Shown here in pieces: positions 32,504 through 41,679 of a stretch of 42,292 bases of DNA. The position numbers and the translations under genes were made by a program. The notes beneath the pieces were generated by a model, which saw nothing but the letters and a program-made list of their open reading frames with translations, was not told the origin of the DNA and did not search any database. The number at the start of each line of letters is the position of its first letter. The stretch's first letter is position 1. The DNA is from Alteromonas sp. BMJM2 (GTDB taxonomy: Bacteria > Pseudomonadota > Gammaproteobacteria > Enterobacterales > Alteromonadaceae), in contig NZ_JAPVOT010000026.1 in assembly GCF_027257845.1 (NCBI RefSeq), positions 1 to 42,292 of the forward strand, in the 5' to 3' direction.

Positions 32504-33238
32504 TTACTCAGTTCGGGTAATGTGAATGCGGATAACTGGATTGTCGAACTTGTGCTGTGAAGACAGCGCAGACTGCGACAGTCCGTCATCACCGCTCACT
32601 ACCCCCGGATGCATCGAAATATAGCCAGTGTCATCGCGCTGGGCATTAAACCCTTCTCCGTTTGCAGCGGGTCCAGGCATTGTTGCCGCACTTTCTGAAT
32701 TCGATTCTGTACCAGAGTCATAAGCAGGCCGAGAAGTAATGTAGGTTTCGCCAACCTCAAGGCTGGATAAGTTCCAGTTGCTAATTCCCGTAAAGGCATC
32801 GTTGGTATTGACCAACATGGTTGCAATAGTGAGATTGGCATCTGTAATATCATTCACTGTCACACTTATTGTTTGCGAATCGCCAGGCGGTATAGGACCA
32901 GTGCCTCCTGCACTTGCTACACCTTGGTTAAGAAAGTCTGTAGCGTCACCACCTTCGGCTATGCGCTCTAACTCAACAGAGGCTACGTCACCAATCTGCC
33001 ATAGCGTATCGTCACCATGCAATACAACAGCGGGTGGAGACAAGGGCTGTGCATTGGTCAAATTGGTTACAGTAACTTCATAGGTTACGGGCACTGGCGG
33101 TGGAATTTCTGCCGGAACTTCCACCTCAACAATCACTTCCCTAGTGTCATCATCACCACAAGCGGCAAGTAAAAAAGGGATTAGCAATACAATAGCTTTT
33201 CGAACATGTTTTGTCTTTTCTTGAAATAAGTTGGTCAT
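32504..33238 (-). CDS. Spondin-domain lipoprotein
   Basis: The 244-aa precursor has a lipoprotein signal (FLLAAC, lipidated Cys27) followed by GDDD and an acidic, proline-rich linker (VEVEVPAEIPPPVP). The remaining domain resembles the bacterial spondin_N family: YEVTVTNLTNAQPLSPPAVVLH, LWQIGDVASVELERIAEGGD, and the final KFDNPVIRIHITRTE. Asp after the linker would favour inner-membrane retention under the +2 rule, but Gly follows Cys, so outer-membrane sorting is also possible. AAGGAG precedes the start. It lies 10 bp after a paralogous gene. No molecular function is known. Confidence 0.85.
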   Translation of the reverse strand: MTNLFQEKTKHVRKAIVLLIPFLLAACGDDDTREVIVEVEVPAEIPPPVPVTYEVTVTNLTNAQPLSPPAVVLHGDDTLWQIGDVASVELERIAEGGDATDFLNQGVASAGGTGPIPPGDSQTISVTVNDITDANLTIATMLVNTNDAFTGISNWNLSSLEVGETYITSRPAYDSGTESNSESAATMPGPAANGEGFNAQRDDTGYISMHPGVVSGDDGLSQSALSSQHKFDNPVIRIHITRTE

Positions 33239-33248
33239 ATCCTGCTCC

Positions 33249-33953
33249 TTATCGCACCGTTACGGTGACTTTCGCTACAGGGTTTAACCAGCGATGAACG
33301 GCATTGTTTACGTCGCTTGCGCCTTCAGTTAACGAATCATCGCCAATGTTTCCTCTATGAATATGAACAGTTTGGTTAATGTCTGCTCCGGCAACACCGG
33401 TTCCGCCAGTGCCCAATATGTCTTCTAACGGCGGTGGAACAGGCATTCCTGCTTCTCCTAATGCGCCACTACCGCGCAATTCGTCGTTGGCCTCTGTGCC
33501 TGCATCATATGCATTGAGATAAACCGTATAAGTGCCTGCTTCTGTTGGAATTTGCCAGTTGTCTAAACCAATAAAACCGTCGTTAGATGGAAGCACCATA
33601 GCAACAACAGACAATACGACGTTGCTATCAGCTGTCATAATATCTGCTGATGCTGTCATGGTTGGGGCTAACAATCCGCCCGCTGGATTGGCGATAACAT
33701 CGGCTCCAATGGCGTCGCCGATGGTTGCTATACCGTCTAAACTGCCGCCTTCTGCCATCATTTGTAACTCGGTACTTGCCGTTTCACCCACCTCAAAAAG
33801 GCTGGCGTCTGCAGAGTGTGCTACTGCTGCAATGGGGGTGAAATACAAGCCGTGAGTTAAGTTTTGAATTTCGACAGTTAAATCGGCGGCAACACCGTGT
33901 TGGGCTGTAAAAGCTAATAACGCTGCGGTAGTAAGTTTGCTTAATCGTTTCAT
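33249..33953 (-). CDS. Secreted spondin-domain protein
   Basis: The 234-aa precursor has a cleavable signal peptide ending QHGVA-A near residue 22. The spondin-type domain is parallel to its downstream neighbour: LTVEIQNLTHGLYFTPIAAVAH, LFEVGETASTELQMMAEGG, DNWQIPTEAGTYTVYLNAYDAGTEANDE, and the closing NPVAKVTVTV. The two proteins are tandem paralogues, one secreted and one lipidated. I start at the ATG after GAGGAAA. An ATT/ATG seven codons upstream lacks a binding site. Located in the periplasm or outside the cell. Function unknown. Confidence 0.86.
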   Translation of the reverse strand: MKRLSKLTTAALLAFTAQHGVAADLTVEIQNLTHGLYFTPIAAVAHSADASLFEVGETASTELQMMAEGGSLDGIATIGDAIGADVIANPAGGLLAPTMTASADIMTADSNVVLSVVAMVLPSNDGFIGLDNWQIPTEAGTYTVYLNAYDAGTEANDELRGSGALGEAGMPVPPPLEDILGTGGTGVAGADINQTVHIHRGNIGDDSLTEGASDVNNAVHRWLNPVAKVTVTVR

Positions 33954-34231
33954 GGGTATTTCCTCAGTTATCAAAAAGTGCTTATGAACAAGCTCTTATG
34001 AACAAGTTCTTGCAAGTAGGCGCTCATCTCTTAGCAATACTGAGGGTTAAATGTCACAAAAGTATCCCGAAAATCAGACAAATCTATTCTCTTGATATAA
34101 CAACTATTGCAGTGGTTTTAACTGCACACATTTCCATCATCCAATCAATATCAACAAAAAATAGCGATCCACTGCTGCGAACACCCGTAGGAAATAGCGT
34201 ACAAGTTGTTTCAAAATGACAAGGAGGAAAA

Positions 34232-35035
34232 ATGAAAGACATGCCACAGTTGGGAATGGGAACATTTCGTTTAGAAGCCGAGCAGGCTAGGCAAGCAGTT
34301 AGCGACGCTCTCGAAGTAGGGTTTCGCCATATCGATACTGCACAGTTTTACGGTAATGAATCTGAAGTGGGCGACGCTATTCAAACCAGCGGGTTAAAAC
34401 GCGCCGACTTTTTCGTTACTACCAAAGTTTGGTATGAATCATTAGGTGAAGATCAATTCATGGCAAGTGTCCATGAGAGCCTAGAAAAGCTAAAGCTTGA
34501 ATACGTAGATTTACTTCTTATACATTGGCCGTATCCAGGCAATGATATAACCCTTGAGAGTTACTTAAATCGTTTAAAACAAGCGAAAGAACTCGGGTTG
34601 GCTCGACATATTGGCGTATCTAACTTTACGATAGATCAGCTCGACCAAGCAGAGAAAATCTTAGGTAAAGGTGAAATCTACACCAACCAAATAGAAGTGC
34701 ATCCTTTTATGCAAAACCGCGCAGTAGCACAAGCGTGCAGAGAAAAGGACATTAAGGTAACCGCCTACATGCCATTTGCGGTGGGCAAGGTGATGCACGA
34801 TGATACGCTTACAGCGATTGCTAAGAAATATGATGCTTCTGCCGCTCAGGTAGTCTTATCGTGGATGGAGAAGCGCCATATATACGCAATACCTTCATCA
34901 ACCAGCAAAACACATCTGGCAGAAAACCTAGCCTATGGTGGCGTGCAGCTATCTGATGAAGAGTTAGAGGCAATTGATGAACTGGATAATGGCGAGAGGA
35001 TTGTCGACCCTGACTTTGCTCCCAAATGGGATTAA
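34232..35035 (+). CDS. dkgB: Aldo/keto reductase (DkgB-like)
   Basis: The 267-aa NADPH-dependent (beta/alpha)8 reductase matches the 2,5-diketo-D-gluconate reductase B group in length and sequence. The catalytic tetrad is Asp35, Tyr40 (HIDTAQFYGNE), Lys65 (VTTKVWY) and His98 (LLIHWP). The cofactor segment IPSSTSKTHLAENL is present. Such enzymes reduce methylglyoxal and other carbonyls. The physiological substrate is not fixed. A strong AAGGAGG site lies seven bases before the start. It stands alone, divergent from the spondin genes. Confidence 0.92.
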   Translation: MKDMPQLGMGTFRLEAEQARQAVSDALEVGFRHIDTAQFYGNESEVGDAIQTSGLKRADFFVTTKVWYESLGEDQFMASVHESLEKLKLEYVDLLLIHWPYPGNDITLESYLNRLKQAKELGLARHIGVSNFTIDQLDQAEKILGKGEIYTNQIEVHPFMQNRAVAQACREKDIKVTAYMPFAVGKVMHDDTLTAIAKKYDASAAQVVLSWMEKRHIYAIPSSTSKTHLAENLAYGGVQLSDEELEAIDELDNGERIVDPDFAPKWD

Positions 35036-35098
35036 AAAAGTAAAGTACTGAATAGGTAGACTAACAAAGCGTTAGTTACAAAAAGACAACGCAAAATG

Positions 35099-35155
35099 AA
35101 GAGTAGCGATTGGACAGAGCCCGCAACAGATTCTGCCTCTTGCTACTCTTTTCTC
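35099..35155 (+). terminator. Candidate terminator after dkgB
   Basis: AAGAGTAGC at 35099-35107 is exactly complementary to GCTACTCTT at 35142-35150, followed by TTCT. The 34-nt intervening sequence is long for an intrinsic terminator, so this is tentative. Confidence 0.45.
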
Positions 35156-35318
35156 TGCTCACTATTACCTTTAGCTAATTGCTCTCGCCTTCGCTTTTTA
35201 AAGAGAGTGAGAAAATTCAGTAAGTAAAATAATTAAGCTTACTAATTCCTCCAAACTTCTAATTCTTCCAAGCCTTTAGTGGTTCCAAAGCAATCGACTA
35301 AATTTTGATGGCTTACCC

Positions 35319-36320
35319 TCATCGGTTAAAAGACAGTTTTACTCCTGCCAGTAAGCGAGTAACGCCTCCGACAGTGTCCACTCTCACAAACCAGTCGGTA
35401 TTGTGCTGTCTAGACAACACACTGCTAAATTCAACAGAACCACCATGGCCAGTGCCTAAAAAGTCTTCGGTAAGCTCTACACGTTCGCCAAAACCATCAT
35501 CTACATAGGCATAATAGGCAAAATATTCAATGGGGTGGGGCAAACCCACACGCGAACCGGATAGCTCGCCACTTGTTCCAGCAACAAATTTATTTGCTGA
35601 TGCATCAATTCGCTGAACGTTTTCAAAAAACAGAGTGTTTTCATTCGAATAGTTGAAGCGATATTCAGCTCGCAAAAAATCGCCACTAAGCACTCGCTCT
35701 ATACTGGCTTCATAGCTATGCCGCTGACCCATTCGTGCTGAGTATTCAACTTCAAAGTAGTTGTCATCGCTGTTTCCTTTGCCTATGTCTAACGCATGGT
35801 TCGCTTGTTCATTGGCAAGTTGCCCTACAACAACTTCTATAGCGCTATTATTGCGAAGAGAACGAACGTGTCGAAAGCCGGTTATCCACCCATCTTTCGA
35901 TAGCCCTGTAGAAGAAACTCGGCCTTTGTACGTAGGTATTATTCCAAATTCTGTCTTTCCGTACTCACTTTCATGACGGGCATAAAGTCGCCTAGCGTAG
36001 AGGTAATCGGTGTTGCTACTGCCAATGGTATTGTGGCTTGAAGAAAATCCGTCACCTGTTACAACAAAGCTATGCAGCGACCACGCTTTTGATAGCGAAA
36101 CGGAAGGGTAATAGCGAAAGCGATACTGCTCTCGACTAGGTCTATTCGAGCGATTGTCGTAACGCAACTGAATGTCTAGCTTTTGTGAAAACTTCACTGA
36201 ATCAGCACTTGTGGTGGTATCGGCTACTGCACTTGCCGTACTTGTTAAAAGCGCAAGCAATACCATCATAACAGCTAGGCTAAAAAGGGTACTGAGCCTA
36301 TTGAGTAAAGTCCTATCCAC
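35319..36320 (-). CDS. Outer-membrane beta-barrel protein, function unknown
   Basis: The 333-aa precursor has a long signal peptide (hydrophobic VMMVLLALLTSTASA). It is followed by many alternating amphipathic strands rich in Tyr, Phe, Ser and Gly (LDIQLRYDN, YRFRYYPSVSLS, EYGKTEFGII, YFEVEYSARM, FLRAEYRFNYS). The end LLAGVKLSFNR lacks the usual terminal Phe. It is porin-like in character, with no specific family recognised. The GTG start has AAGGA five to six bases upstream. No neighbour indicates a substrate. Confidence 0.72.
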   Translation of the reverse strand: MDRTLLNRLSTLFSLAVMMVLLALLTSTASAVADTTTSADSVKFSQKLDIQLRYDNRSNRPSREQYRFRYYPSVSLSKAWSLHSFVVTGDGFSSSHNTIGSSNTDYLYARRLYARHESEYGKTEFGIIPTYKGRVSSTGLSKDGWITGFRHVRSLRNNSAIEVVVGQLANEQANHALDIGKGNSDDNYFEVEYSARMGQRHSYEASIERVLSGDFLRAEYRFNYSNENTLFFENVQRIDASANKFVAGTSGELSGSRVGLPHPIEYFAYYAYVDDGFGERVELTEDFLGTGHGGSVEFSSVLSRQHNTDWFVRVDTVGGVTRLLAGVKLSFNR

Positions 36321-36445
36321 ACATATTCCTTGTCATTAATTGTCACCTATAACACGCAGCGTAGAAGGTGAACCGACGCACTGTTGCGCGAATCAACGCG
36401 CGCTTTATTGCGATTTCTACTGCAGAAAAAAACGTATTTTACACG

Positions 36446-37300
36446 TTATTGGGGAAAGAATCGTTGCGCCAAGCTGATTAAGTTATTGTGAATAACCCAA
36501 CGATGACCTTTCTGCTCAAATAATGAGATAGAAGCTGGGTCTGGTAGGCCATAGTAATTGGCTTGTGTGTCGTTTTGCGGTATTGAAACTAGCGCCACGC
36601 TGTCTGCTATACATTTTGTCGCGGCAATCATGGCATCTAAGCCTTCAGGGTAAATGGCAAGCATATTGTCAAAATACGACAAGCTAAAATCGGTTTTGAT
36701 AGGATGGGTAGATAATATGTCACCCGTATCAATACCCCCATCTTGTATACGATGTAACGTGCACCCTATATGAGATTCGTCCCTCAGCATAGCCCAAAAT
36801 GTTGCCATAATTCCGCGGTACTGTGGCAATAATCCCGAGTGCAGATTGAGTACTCCGTGTTTGGGCACGTGAAGGGCGGGGGTTTTTAAAATACGCCCAA
36901 AGCGCACCGACAATATTAAATCGGGTTGGCAGCGCTCTAATACAGAAAGGCCGTTACCTTCGTTAATCTCTGACACGAGATGGATGTCGACACCACGCTG
37001 TTGCATGGCGTCGAATGTGAGAAGTCTCGGTGTTTCATAGCCTTTTTTTTCACAAGCCTCTTTTCCACAAACTTCTTTCCCAGAAGCTTTTTGCCCAGAG
37101 ATTAGCGCAGGAAAAAGAATTTCAGTGAATAGCGTGTTTTCGTAGAATGACAACGCCTCTAGCGCTTTAGGGCGATGGCTTTTGCCACCTACCTGCGCTG
37201 TCATTAGCACACTAAAATGATGTTCGGGTAATGCCGTGATAAGACGATTCGCGGCTAAATTACTGGCAATGTCTAAGTTGCAAAGAATCGTTATGCGCAT
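36446..37300 (-). CDS. Formyltransferase-family protein
   Basis: The 284-aa protein has the formyltransferase N-domain core with Asn152, His154 (LNLHSGLLPQYRG) and Asp191 in TLHRIQDGGIDTGDI, the catalytic triad used by methionyl-tRNA and sugar formyltransferases. It lacks the C-terminal tRNA-binding domain of Fmt and so acts on a small substrate, probably from 10-formyl-tetrahydrofolate. An insert at residues 70-90 (QKASGKEVCGKEACEKKGYE) is made of degenerate 15-bp tandem repeats. No neighbour names the substrate. It ends 125 bp from the outer-membrane gene and 56 bp from the MAPEG gene. Confidence 0.8.
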   Translation of the reverse strand: MRITILCNLDIASNLAANRLITALPEHHFSVLMTAQVGGKSHRPKALEALSFYENTLFTEILFPALISGQKASGKEVCGKEACEKKGYETPRLLTFDAMQQRGVDIHLVSEINEGNGLSVLERCQPDLILSVRFGRILKTPALHVPKHGVLNLHSGLLPQYRGIMATFWAMLRDESHIGCTLHRIQDGGIDTGDILSTHPIKTDFSLSYFDNMLAIYPEGLDAMIAATKCIADSVALVSIPQNDTQANYYGLPDPASISLFEQKGHRWVIHNNLISLAQRFFPQ

Positions 37301-37356
37301 AATCGTCCTTCCAAAACGGCTGGTATGAAGTTTTTTAAATAAGGCCGATGCCGTTG

Positions 37357-37776
37357 CTACATTACCAACCTCATACCCAATAACACTAACATAACCACGT
37401 TAGCAATAATGCCAATCAAAAAGAAGTAACTTCGTGGGCTAGGGTTCTTTTCGGTGGCAATGGCATAGTAAAGTGCCATATGAATGACTCTAGCAATAAC
37501 ATAAACCCATACGCAAAGTGCGAAAGCAGAACTTTGATAATTTATAACGAAAGCAAATAATACAGTACCGATAAACAGCGCACTATTTTCAAGCGAATTA
37601 TGGAAGGTGCGATGCGCCCTAAAAACAAAACTGTCGTGTGATAAGTCATCGTCTATTTTACCTGGAACAGCGTTGGGCTGTTTCGCTTTGCTCACCGTTG
37701 CTATTCCCCATTGCACAAGTAAAAGCACAAGATACAAGTAGAATGCGAGGTAAACTGAAAATGTGATATCTGTCAT
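37357..37776 (-). CDS. MAPEG-family membrane protein
   Basis: The 139-aa protein has four hydrophobic helices and the MAPEG signature: a loop after helix 1 (SKAKQPNAVPGK), RAHRTFHNSLENSALFI at helix 2, ARVIHMALYYA at helix 3, and a final helix IIANVVMLVLLGMRLV. The family includes glutathione transferases and related eicosanoid enzymes. The bacterial role is unknown. I start at ATG 37776, which has AAAGGA eight bases upstream. An upstream frame adding 16 polar residues is not favoured. Confidence 0.88.
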   Translation of the reverse strand: MTDITFSVYLAFYLYLVLLLVQWGIATVSKAKQPNAVPGKIDDDLSHDSFVFRAHRTFHNSLENSALFIGTVLFAFVINYQSSAFALCVWVYVIARVIHMALYYAIATEKNPSPRSYFFLIGIIANVVMLVLLGMRLVM

Positions 37777-38434
37777 GAATAAATCCTTTACTGTGTTTTC
37801 CGTGTTTTGCGATTGTCGCAACACTTACAACGTTATTAACACTCTATTTTAAACCACGTTATGTTCTGTAACGCTGCAAAAATATTGTTGAAGAGCATGT
37901 TGCAAAAAGCAGGCCTCTATTATCTATTGAATTCTTCCCACCTGTAGCGCAAAACGCCTTAAGACCGCTGTAATATATTCCAAATTACTTATAAAAATTA
38001 CACGCACATTTGTGGATTATTCGCCTGCATCAAGAATGAACTACACTTTTCACTTTTATCTGTGAGACGTCGATGAGGAAGCTTATTACCTTTTGAGAGC
38101 ATTCTTTTGAGAGCCTCCTTTGAGTGATCACTCGGCATGGGCTTGGCGTTAATAAGAAACTTTAATTGATTGCGCTATCGGTTGAATGAGTGGCAGCAAG
38201 AACATGGCTTAAATCTTGTAGGGGGTGAGTATGTCATTAGTAATGATGAGAGTGAATCAGCAGGATAGTATTGGTAAAGCATACTGAGATGCTGTCTAAA
38301 ATAAGCGTTTCAGCAATCTTAAGAAACGCAATTGGCGTAAATTAACGGTTCTCTTGAATCTCTATCAAAAGATCGGTTCGTGAAATCTGCCTAGTCAAAG
38401 TCGCAGTTCAAACAAGTAGGGTGTGTAATAAGCA
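37777..38434. other. Gene-poor 650-bp intergenic region
   Basis: I see no complete gene. An AT-rich left half gives way to a 32-codon open stretch at 38170-38268 (LRYRLNEWQQEHGLNLVGGE and onward) that reads like the end of a decayed protein gene but has no good start. No dispersed repeat core occurs here. The right end carries only a weak ribosome binding site for the topoisomerase. Confidence 0.4.
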
Positions 38435-39412
38435 ATGCAATTAATCTATGTTGACGATAATTTACCCGGCATATCTCGAAAGCCAAAGGGTAAGCAATGG
38501 CAGTACTTCGACCCTATTGGTAAATCAATACAAGATACCGTTGTCATAGATAGGTTAAACAGCCTTGCGTTTCCGCCAGCCTATAAAAATGCGTGGTTTT
38601 GTCCTGAAGAAAACGGTCATATTTTAGCGACTGGGTTTGATAGTAAAGGGCGCAAGCAGTACCGTTATCATCCGGAATTTAGAGCTCAGCAGGAGGCGAA
38701 GAAGTACGAAGCCTGTGGCGTATTTGGAAACAAGTTACCGCTGCTAAGAGCGCAATTGGAATCTGACTTACAAGGTGACGAGCTCAATGTACAGAGAACG
38801 CTAGCGGCCGTGGTAAGGCTAATGGATTTGGGCGCGTTAAGAGTGGGCAACGAGCGAAACGTTAAACAAAATAAAAGCTACGGTGCCACTACGCTTCGCA
38901 CTCGTCACGCAAAACTCACAGGCAAAACTATTCAACTTAACTACCGAGCGAAGTCAGGTAAAGAGCGACAGGTAAATATCACCGACAGGGTACTTAGTCA
39001 TGTGATCAAAGAGTTACAGGATTTACCTGGTCAGCATCTCTTTCAATATGTAAATGAGGGAGAGCGTACCAATGTCACATCAGGTGAAATTAATCAGTAT
39101 ATTAAGGAGGTCATGGGGGAATCTTTTAGTGCTAAGCATTTTAGAACATGGCGAGCCAGTGTCATTGCCTTTGAAGAACTGGTGAATGCAAAAGGAGAGC
39201 TAACCCTAAAAAGTATGCTAGATACCGTGTCCTCTCAATTAGGCAATACACCGGCCATTGCTCGCAAGTCTTATGTACACCCAGAGTTAATCACTTTGTG
39301 TAAAGAAGACGGGGCAACTCAAATGGCATGGAGAAAGTCTTTAACATTACCTAGAAAAACAAAATATCTAAGCCGCATTGAGCGAGGCTTTTTGGCATTT
39401 TTAGAACGTTAG
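38435..39412 (+). CDS. DNA topoisomerase IB (poxvirus/bacterial type)
   Basis: The 325-aa type IB topoisomerase relaxes supercoils through a 3'-phosphotyrosine intermediate. The catalytic set is visible: Arg in LRVGNERN, Lys in the TGKTIQLNYRAKSGK beta hairpin, Arg/His in SAKHFRTWRAS and nucleophile Tyr280 in ARKSYVHPEL. The N-terminal domain reads IDRLNSLAFPPAYKNAWFCP and KGRKQYRYHPEF. Size fits the small bacterial enzymes, which are scattered and often horizontally acquired. The start has only a weak binding site. It stands alone, next to the defence-like region. Confidence 0.92.
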   Translation: MQLIYVDDNLPGISRKPKGKQWQYFDPIGKSIQDTVVIDRLNSLAFPPAYKNAWFCPEENGHILATGFDSKGRKQYRYHPEFRAQQEAKKYEACGVFGNKLPLLRAQLESDLQGDELNVQRTLAAVVRLMDLGALRVGNERNVKQNKSYGATTLRTRHAKLTGKTIQLNYRAKSGKERQVNITDRVLSHVIKELQDLPGQHLFQYVNEGERTNVTSGEINQYIKEVMGESFSAKHFRTWRASVIAFEELVNAKGELTLKSMLDTVSSQLGNTPAIARKSYVHPELITLCKEDGATQMAWRKSLTLPRKTKYLSRIERGFLAFLER

Positions 39413-39716
39413 CCCTACAACTACGATTAAGTTCGTACCACAAAGATACAGCAGTTTTCGCTTCACCAAACACTTTAACTTATAGATTTAGACGCCATAT
39501 GACTGGCGGCTTGAGACAAAGAGCGGACATTCAGATATGGCTCGTTTCTGCCCCAAAATCACTTAGCTAACAGCTACAAGCACTTATTTCTTAATATTGA
39601 CCAAGTTATAGCAATGCCGCACTATGTACACAAATGACTGAAACTTTTTAGTTCATCGATGACTTGCAGTGAATATGAGAAATCCTGCATGCATCGTTTA
39701 AAATTAAGGACGATTT
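39413..39716. other. Intergenic region before the AIPR gene
   Basis: No gene is seen. A CGCC/GGCG hairpin (CGCCATATGACTGGCG) lies near 39491-39507, and AAGGA precedes the AIPR start by six bases. No direct repeat or attachment site was recognised that would mark an island edge. Confidence 0.5.
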
Positions 39717-41498
39717 ATGGCTTTCGTAACAGATTTAACAGCAGAGGATAATGCAACAACTGCCGCAGCAACAGCTAACTTGATGGCAACAAGATTAGGT
39801 ACAACATTGCGAGAACGCTTTGAATCCTTTATCCATAAGCGTGAGTGTTCCATAGGTCAAACCGACTACAATGTGAAAATGGCGAGTCGAGCTATAGCGG
39901 CATTTGTTGTCCATCATTTAGGACAAGTCGATGATAATGTTTCTGGCTCTTCTGTATGCGACAGTTCACAGGATGGTGGGATTGATGCAATACATGTAAA
40001 CCATACGGAGAAGACAGTTGTTGTTGTACAAGCTAAATTTTCTCAATCAGGAAGTTCAACTTGGACAAACGCAGATTTCCTAGTTTTTAAACAGGCGTGT
40101 GATCACTTAATAGAAGAAGAATATGACCGCTTCGATCCTATTCTTAGAAACAAACGTGAAGACATAGCGCAAGCTCTTAACTCTATTGACTATAAGTTTC
40201 TCTTTGTTATGGCTCATACTGGGAAGCGCGGAGCTGCAAGTACGATTCTATCCGACATGCAGCAATGGCAGCGTGAACTAAACGAAGCAGCATCGTTAGA
40301 GACCATTCCACCCAATCATGAACTACCATTTCAGGTTCATTTAGTTTCTTCCGAAGATATTACCCAATGGCGACATGCGCAGACATCAGCGACAGTAGAT
40401 CTAGAAGATATCGAGCTAGAGCAATACGGTAAAATCGACAATCCATACACCGCATTTTTCGGTGTAGTTAGCGGAGACCAAATCGCTGAATGGTGGCAAC
40501 AACACGCATCGAAATTGTTTACTAAGAATATTCGTAATTTACTAGGTAATACAGAAGTCAATGAATCCATCAAGCAAACGGCATTAAACGACCCAGAACA
40601 TTTTTGGTTTTATAACAATGGAATTACTGTCCTTGTTCGGACCGCTGAACCTCATCGACGTAATAAAACAAACCAACGTGACATGGGACGATTTAACTTT
40701 CGAGATGTAAGTGTGATAAACGGTGCTCAGACTGTCAGCAGCATTGGATCTTTAGATGGTATCAATGAGGAAAATTTAGCGAATATAAAAGTTCAAGCTC
40801 GATTCATACAGATACCAGATGGAGCTTCTGATGACATTGTTAATTCAATCACTAGAGCTAATAACCATCAAAACCGAGTTCTTGGTAGAGACTTTGCGTC
40901 TCAACATCCTCAACAAATACGCTTGCGCGATGAACTAATAATCGAAGATTACACATATCAACTGCTTAGAAGCGATATATCTAGTGATTTATTGGGTGAT
41001 AAAAGTATTGATATTGATGAAGCATTGGATGCACTTGCGTGCTTAAATTGTAAACCATCAACGTTAGCATTATTAAAGAGCCAACGAGGTAAATTCTTCG
41101 AAAACCTAGAAGGTTCGGCGTACAAAACAATATTCAACTCATCTGTTAGTGGGATTAAATTAATAAATGCGGTTATACATCATAGGGTTATCGAACGTCG
41201 AATTAAAGAATTACTAAGCCAAACTAATCGACAGTCAGACAAGAAAAAGTACGGAATTCTCACTCATGCTAATCGTGTGCTTGCTGGACACATTTTGTCC
41301 ACCACTCCAAATTTGCAACGTGCTACAAATATTATTCAAGTCGATGAAACACGTTTATCCGATGAATTGACCCGTATCTTAACAGTAACAGAAGCACTTA
41401 TTGAGTCTGAATACCCAACGGCATATCCTGCTCGATTCTTTAGTAATGTGGACAAAATAAACCTCACATTAGAACGACTACAACCAGTAGTGGTTTAG
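39717..41498 (+). CDS. AIPR-family abortive-infection/phage-resistance protein with nuclease-like N-terminus
   Basis: The 593-aa protein contains the AIPR domain hallmark FWFYNNGITVLVRTA (about residues 295-310), followed by VINGAQTVSSIG and RANNHQNRVLGRDFAS, all characteristic. The N-terminal third resembles a PD-(D/E)xK nuclease: DGGIDAIHV with Asp90, then VVVVQAKFS with Gln105 and Lys107 after a beta strand. The name AIPR comes from abortive-infection phage-resistance proteins. The sequence supports a DNA- or RNA-cleaving effector, but the trigger is unknown. It is a single gene without a visible antitoxin or methylase partner inside the window, next to cassette-like and IS110 sequence, so probably acquired. 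Confidence 0.85.
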   Translation: MAFVTDLTAEDNATTAAATANLMATRLGTTLRERFESFIHKRECSIGQTDYNVKMASRAIAAFVVHHLGQVDDNVSGSSVCDSSQDGGIDAIHVNHTEKTVVVVQAKFSQSGSSTWTNADFLVFKQACDHLIEEEYDRFDPILRNKREDIAQALNSIDYKFLFVMAHTGKRGAASTILSDMQQWQRELNEAASLETIPPNHELPFQVHLVSSEDITQWRHAQTSATVDLEDIELEQYGKIDNPYTAFFGVVSGDQIAEWWQQHASKLFTKNIRNLLGNTEVNESIKQTALNDPEHFWFYNNGITVLVRTAEPHRRNKTNQRDMGRFNFRDVSVINGAQTVSSIGSLDGINEENLANIKVQARFIQIPDGASDDIVNSITRANNHQNRVLGRDFASQHPQQIRLRDELIIEDYTYQLLRSDISSDLLGDKSIDIDEALDALACLNCKPSTLALLKSQRGKFFENLEGSAYKTIFNSSVSGIKLINAVIHHRVIERRIKELLSQTNRQSDKKKYGILTHANRVLAGHILSTTPNLQRATNIIQVDETRLSDELTRILTVTEALIESEYPTAYPARFFSNVDKINLTLERLQPVVV

Positions 41499-41679
41499 AA
41501 AAACAGTCGCTATTTTGTAGTTAATTGTCGTACTTGGCATATCCGAAAGTTAAGCAGCCTCCGAATCTTCGTAACCTGGAATTGTCCAAAACGAGCTAGA
41601 GTGACCGCCAGCTATACGTACGGAGCTGTCCAACAGCGAGCCTGCGAGCGGCTACAGCAGTTTGTTAGCTGCACTATTG
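41499..41679. repeat. attC-like sequence downstream of the cassette gene
   Basis: Read on the minus strand after the small gene's stop, GTGCAGCTAACAA is followed by CTGCTGTAGCCGCTCGCAGG and GTTGGACAGCT, which resembles the start of an integron attC site (RYYYAAC-like end with one mismatch). Several short inverted repeats are present (GCTGT/ACAGC, TGGA/TCCA). The recombination site's distal end is not resolved, so this is a candidate only. Confidence 0.42.

Noticed and set aside
33998..34219. 73-aa open frame between the spondin genes and dkgB
   Set aside because: No ribosome binding site, unconvincing composition, and it occupies the shared promoter region of divergent genes.
35060..35077. 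CTAAC...GTTAG hairpin after dkgB as an attC site
   Set aside because: Only 5-bp arms with a five-base loop. It lacks the size and internal structure of a recombination site.
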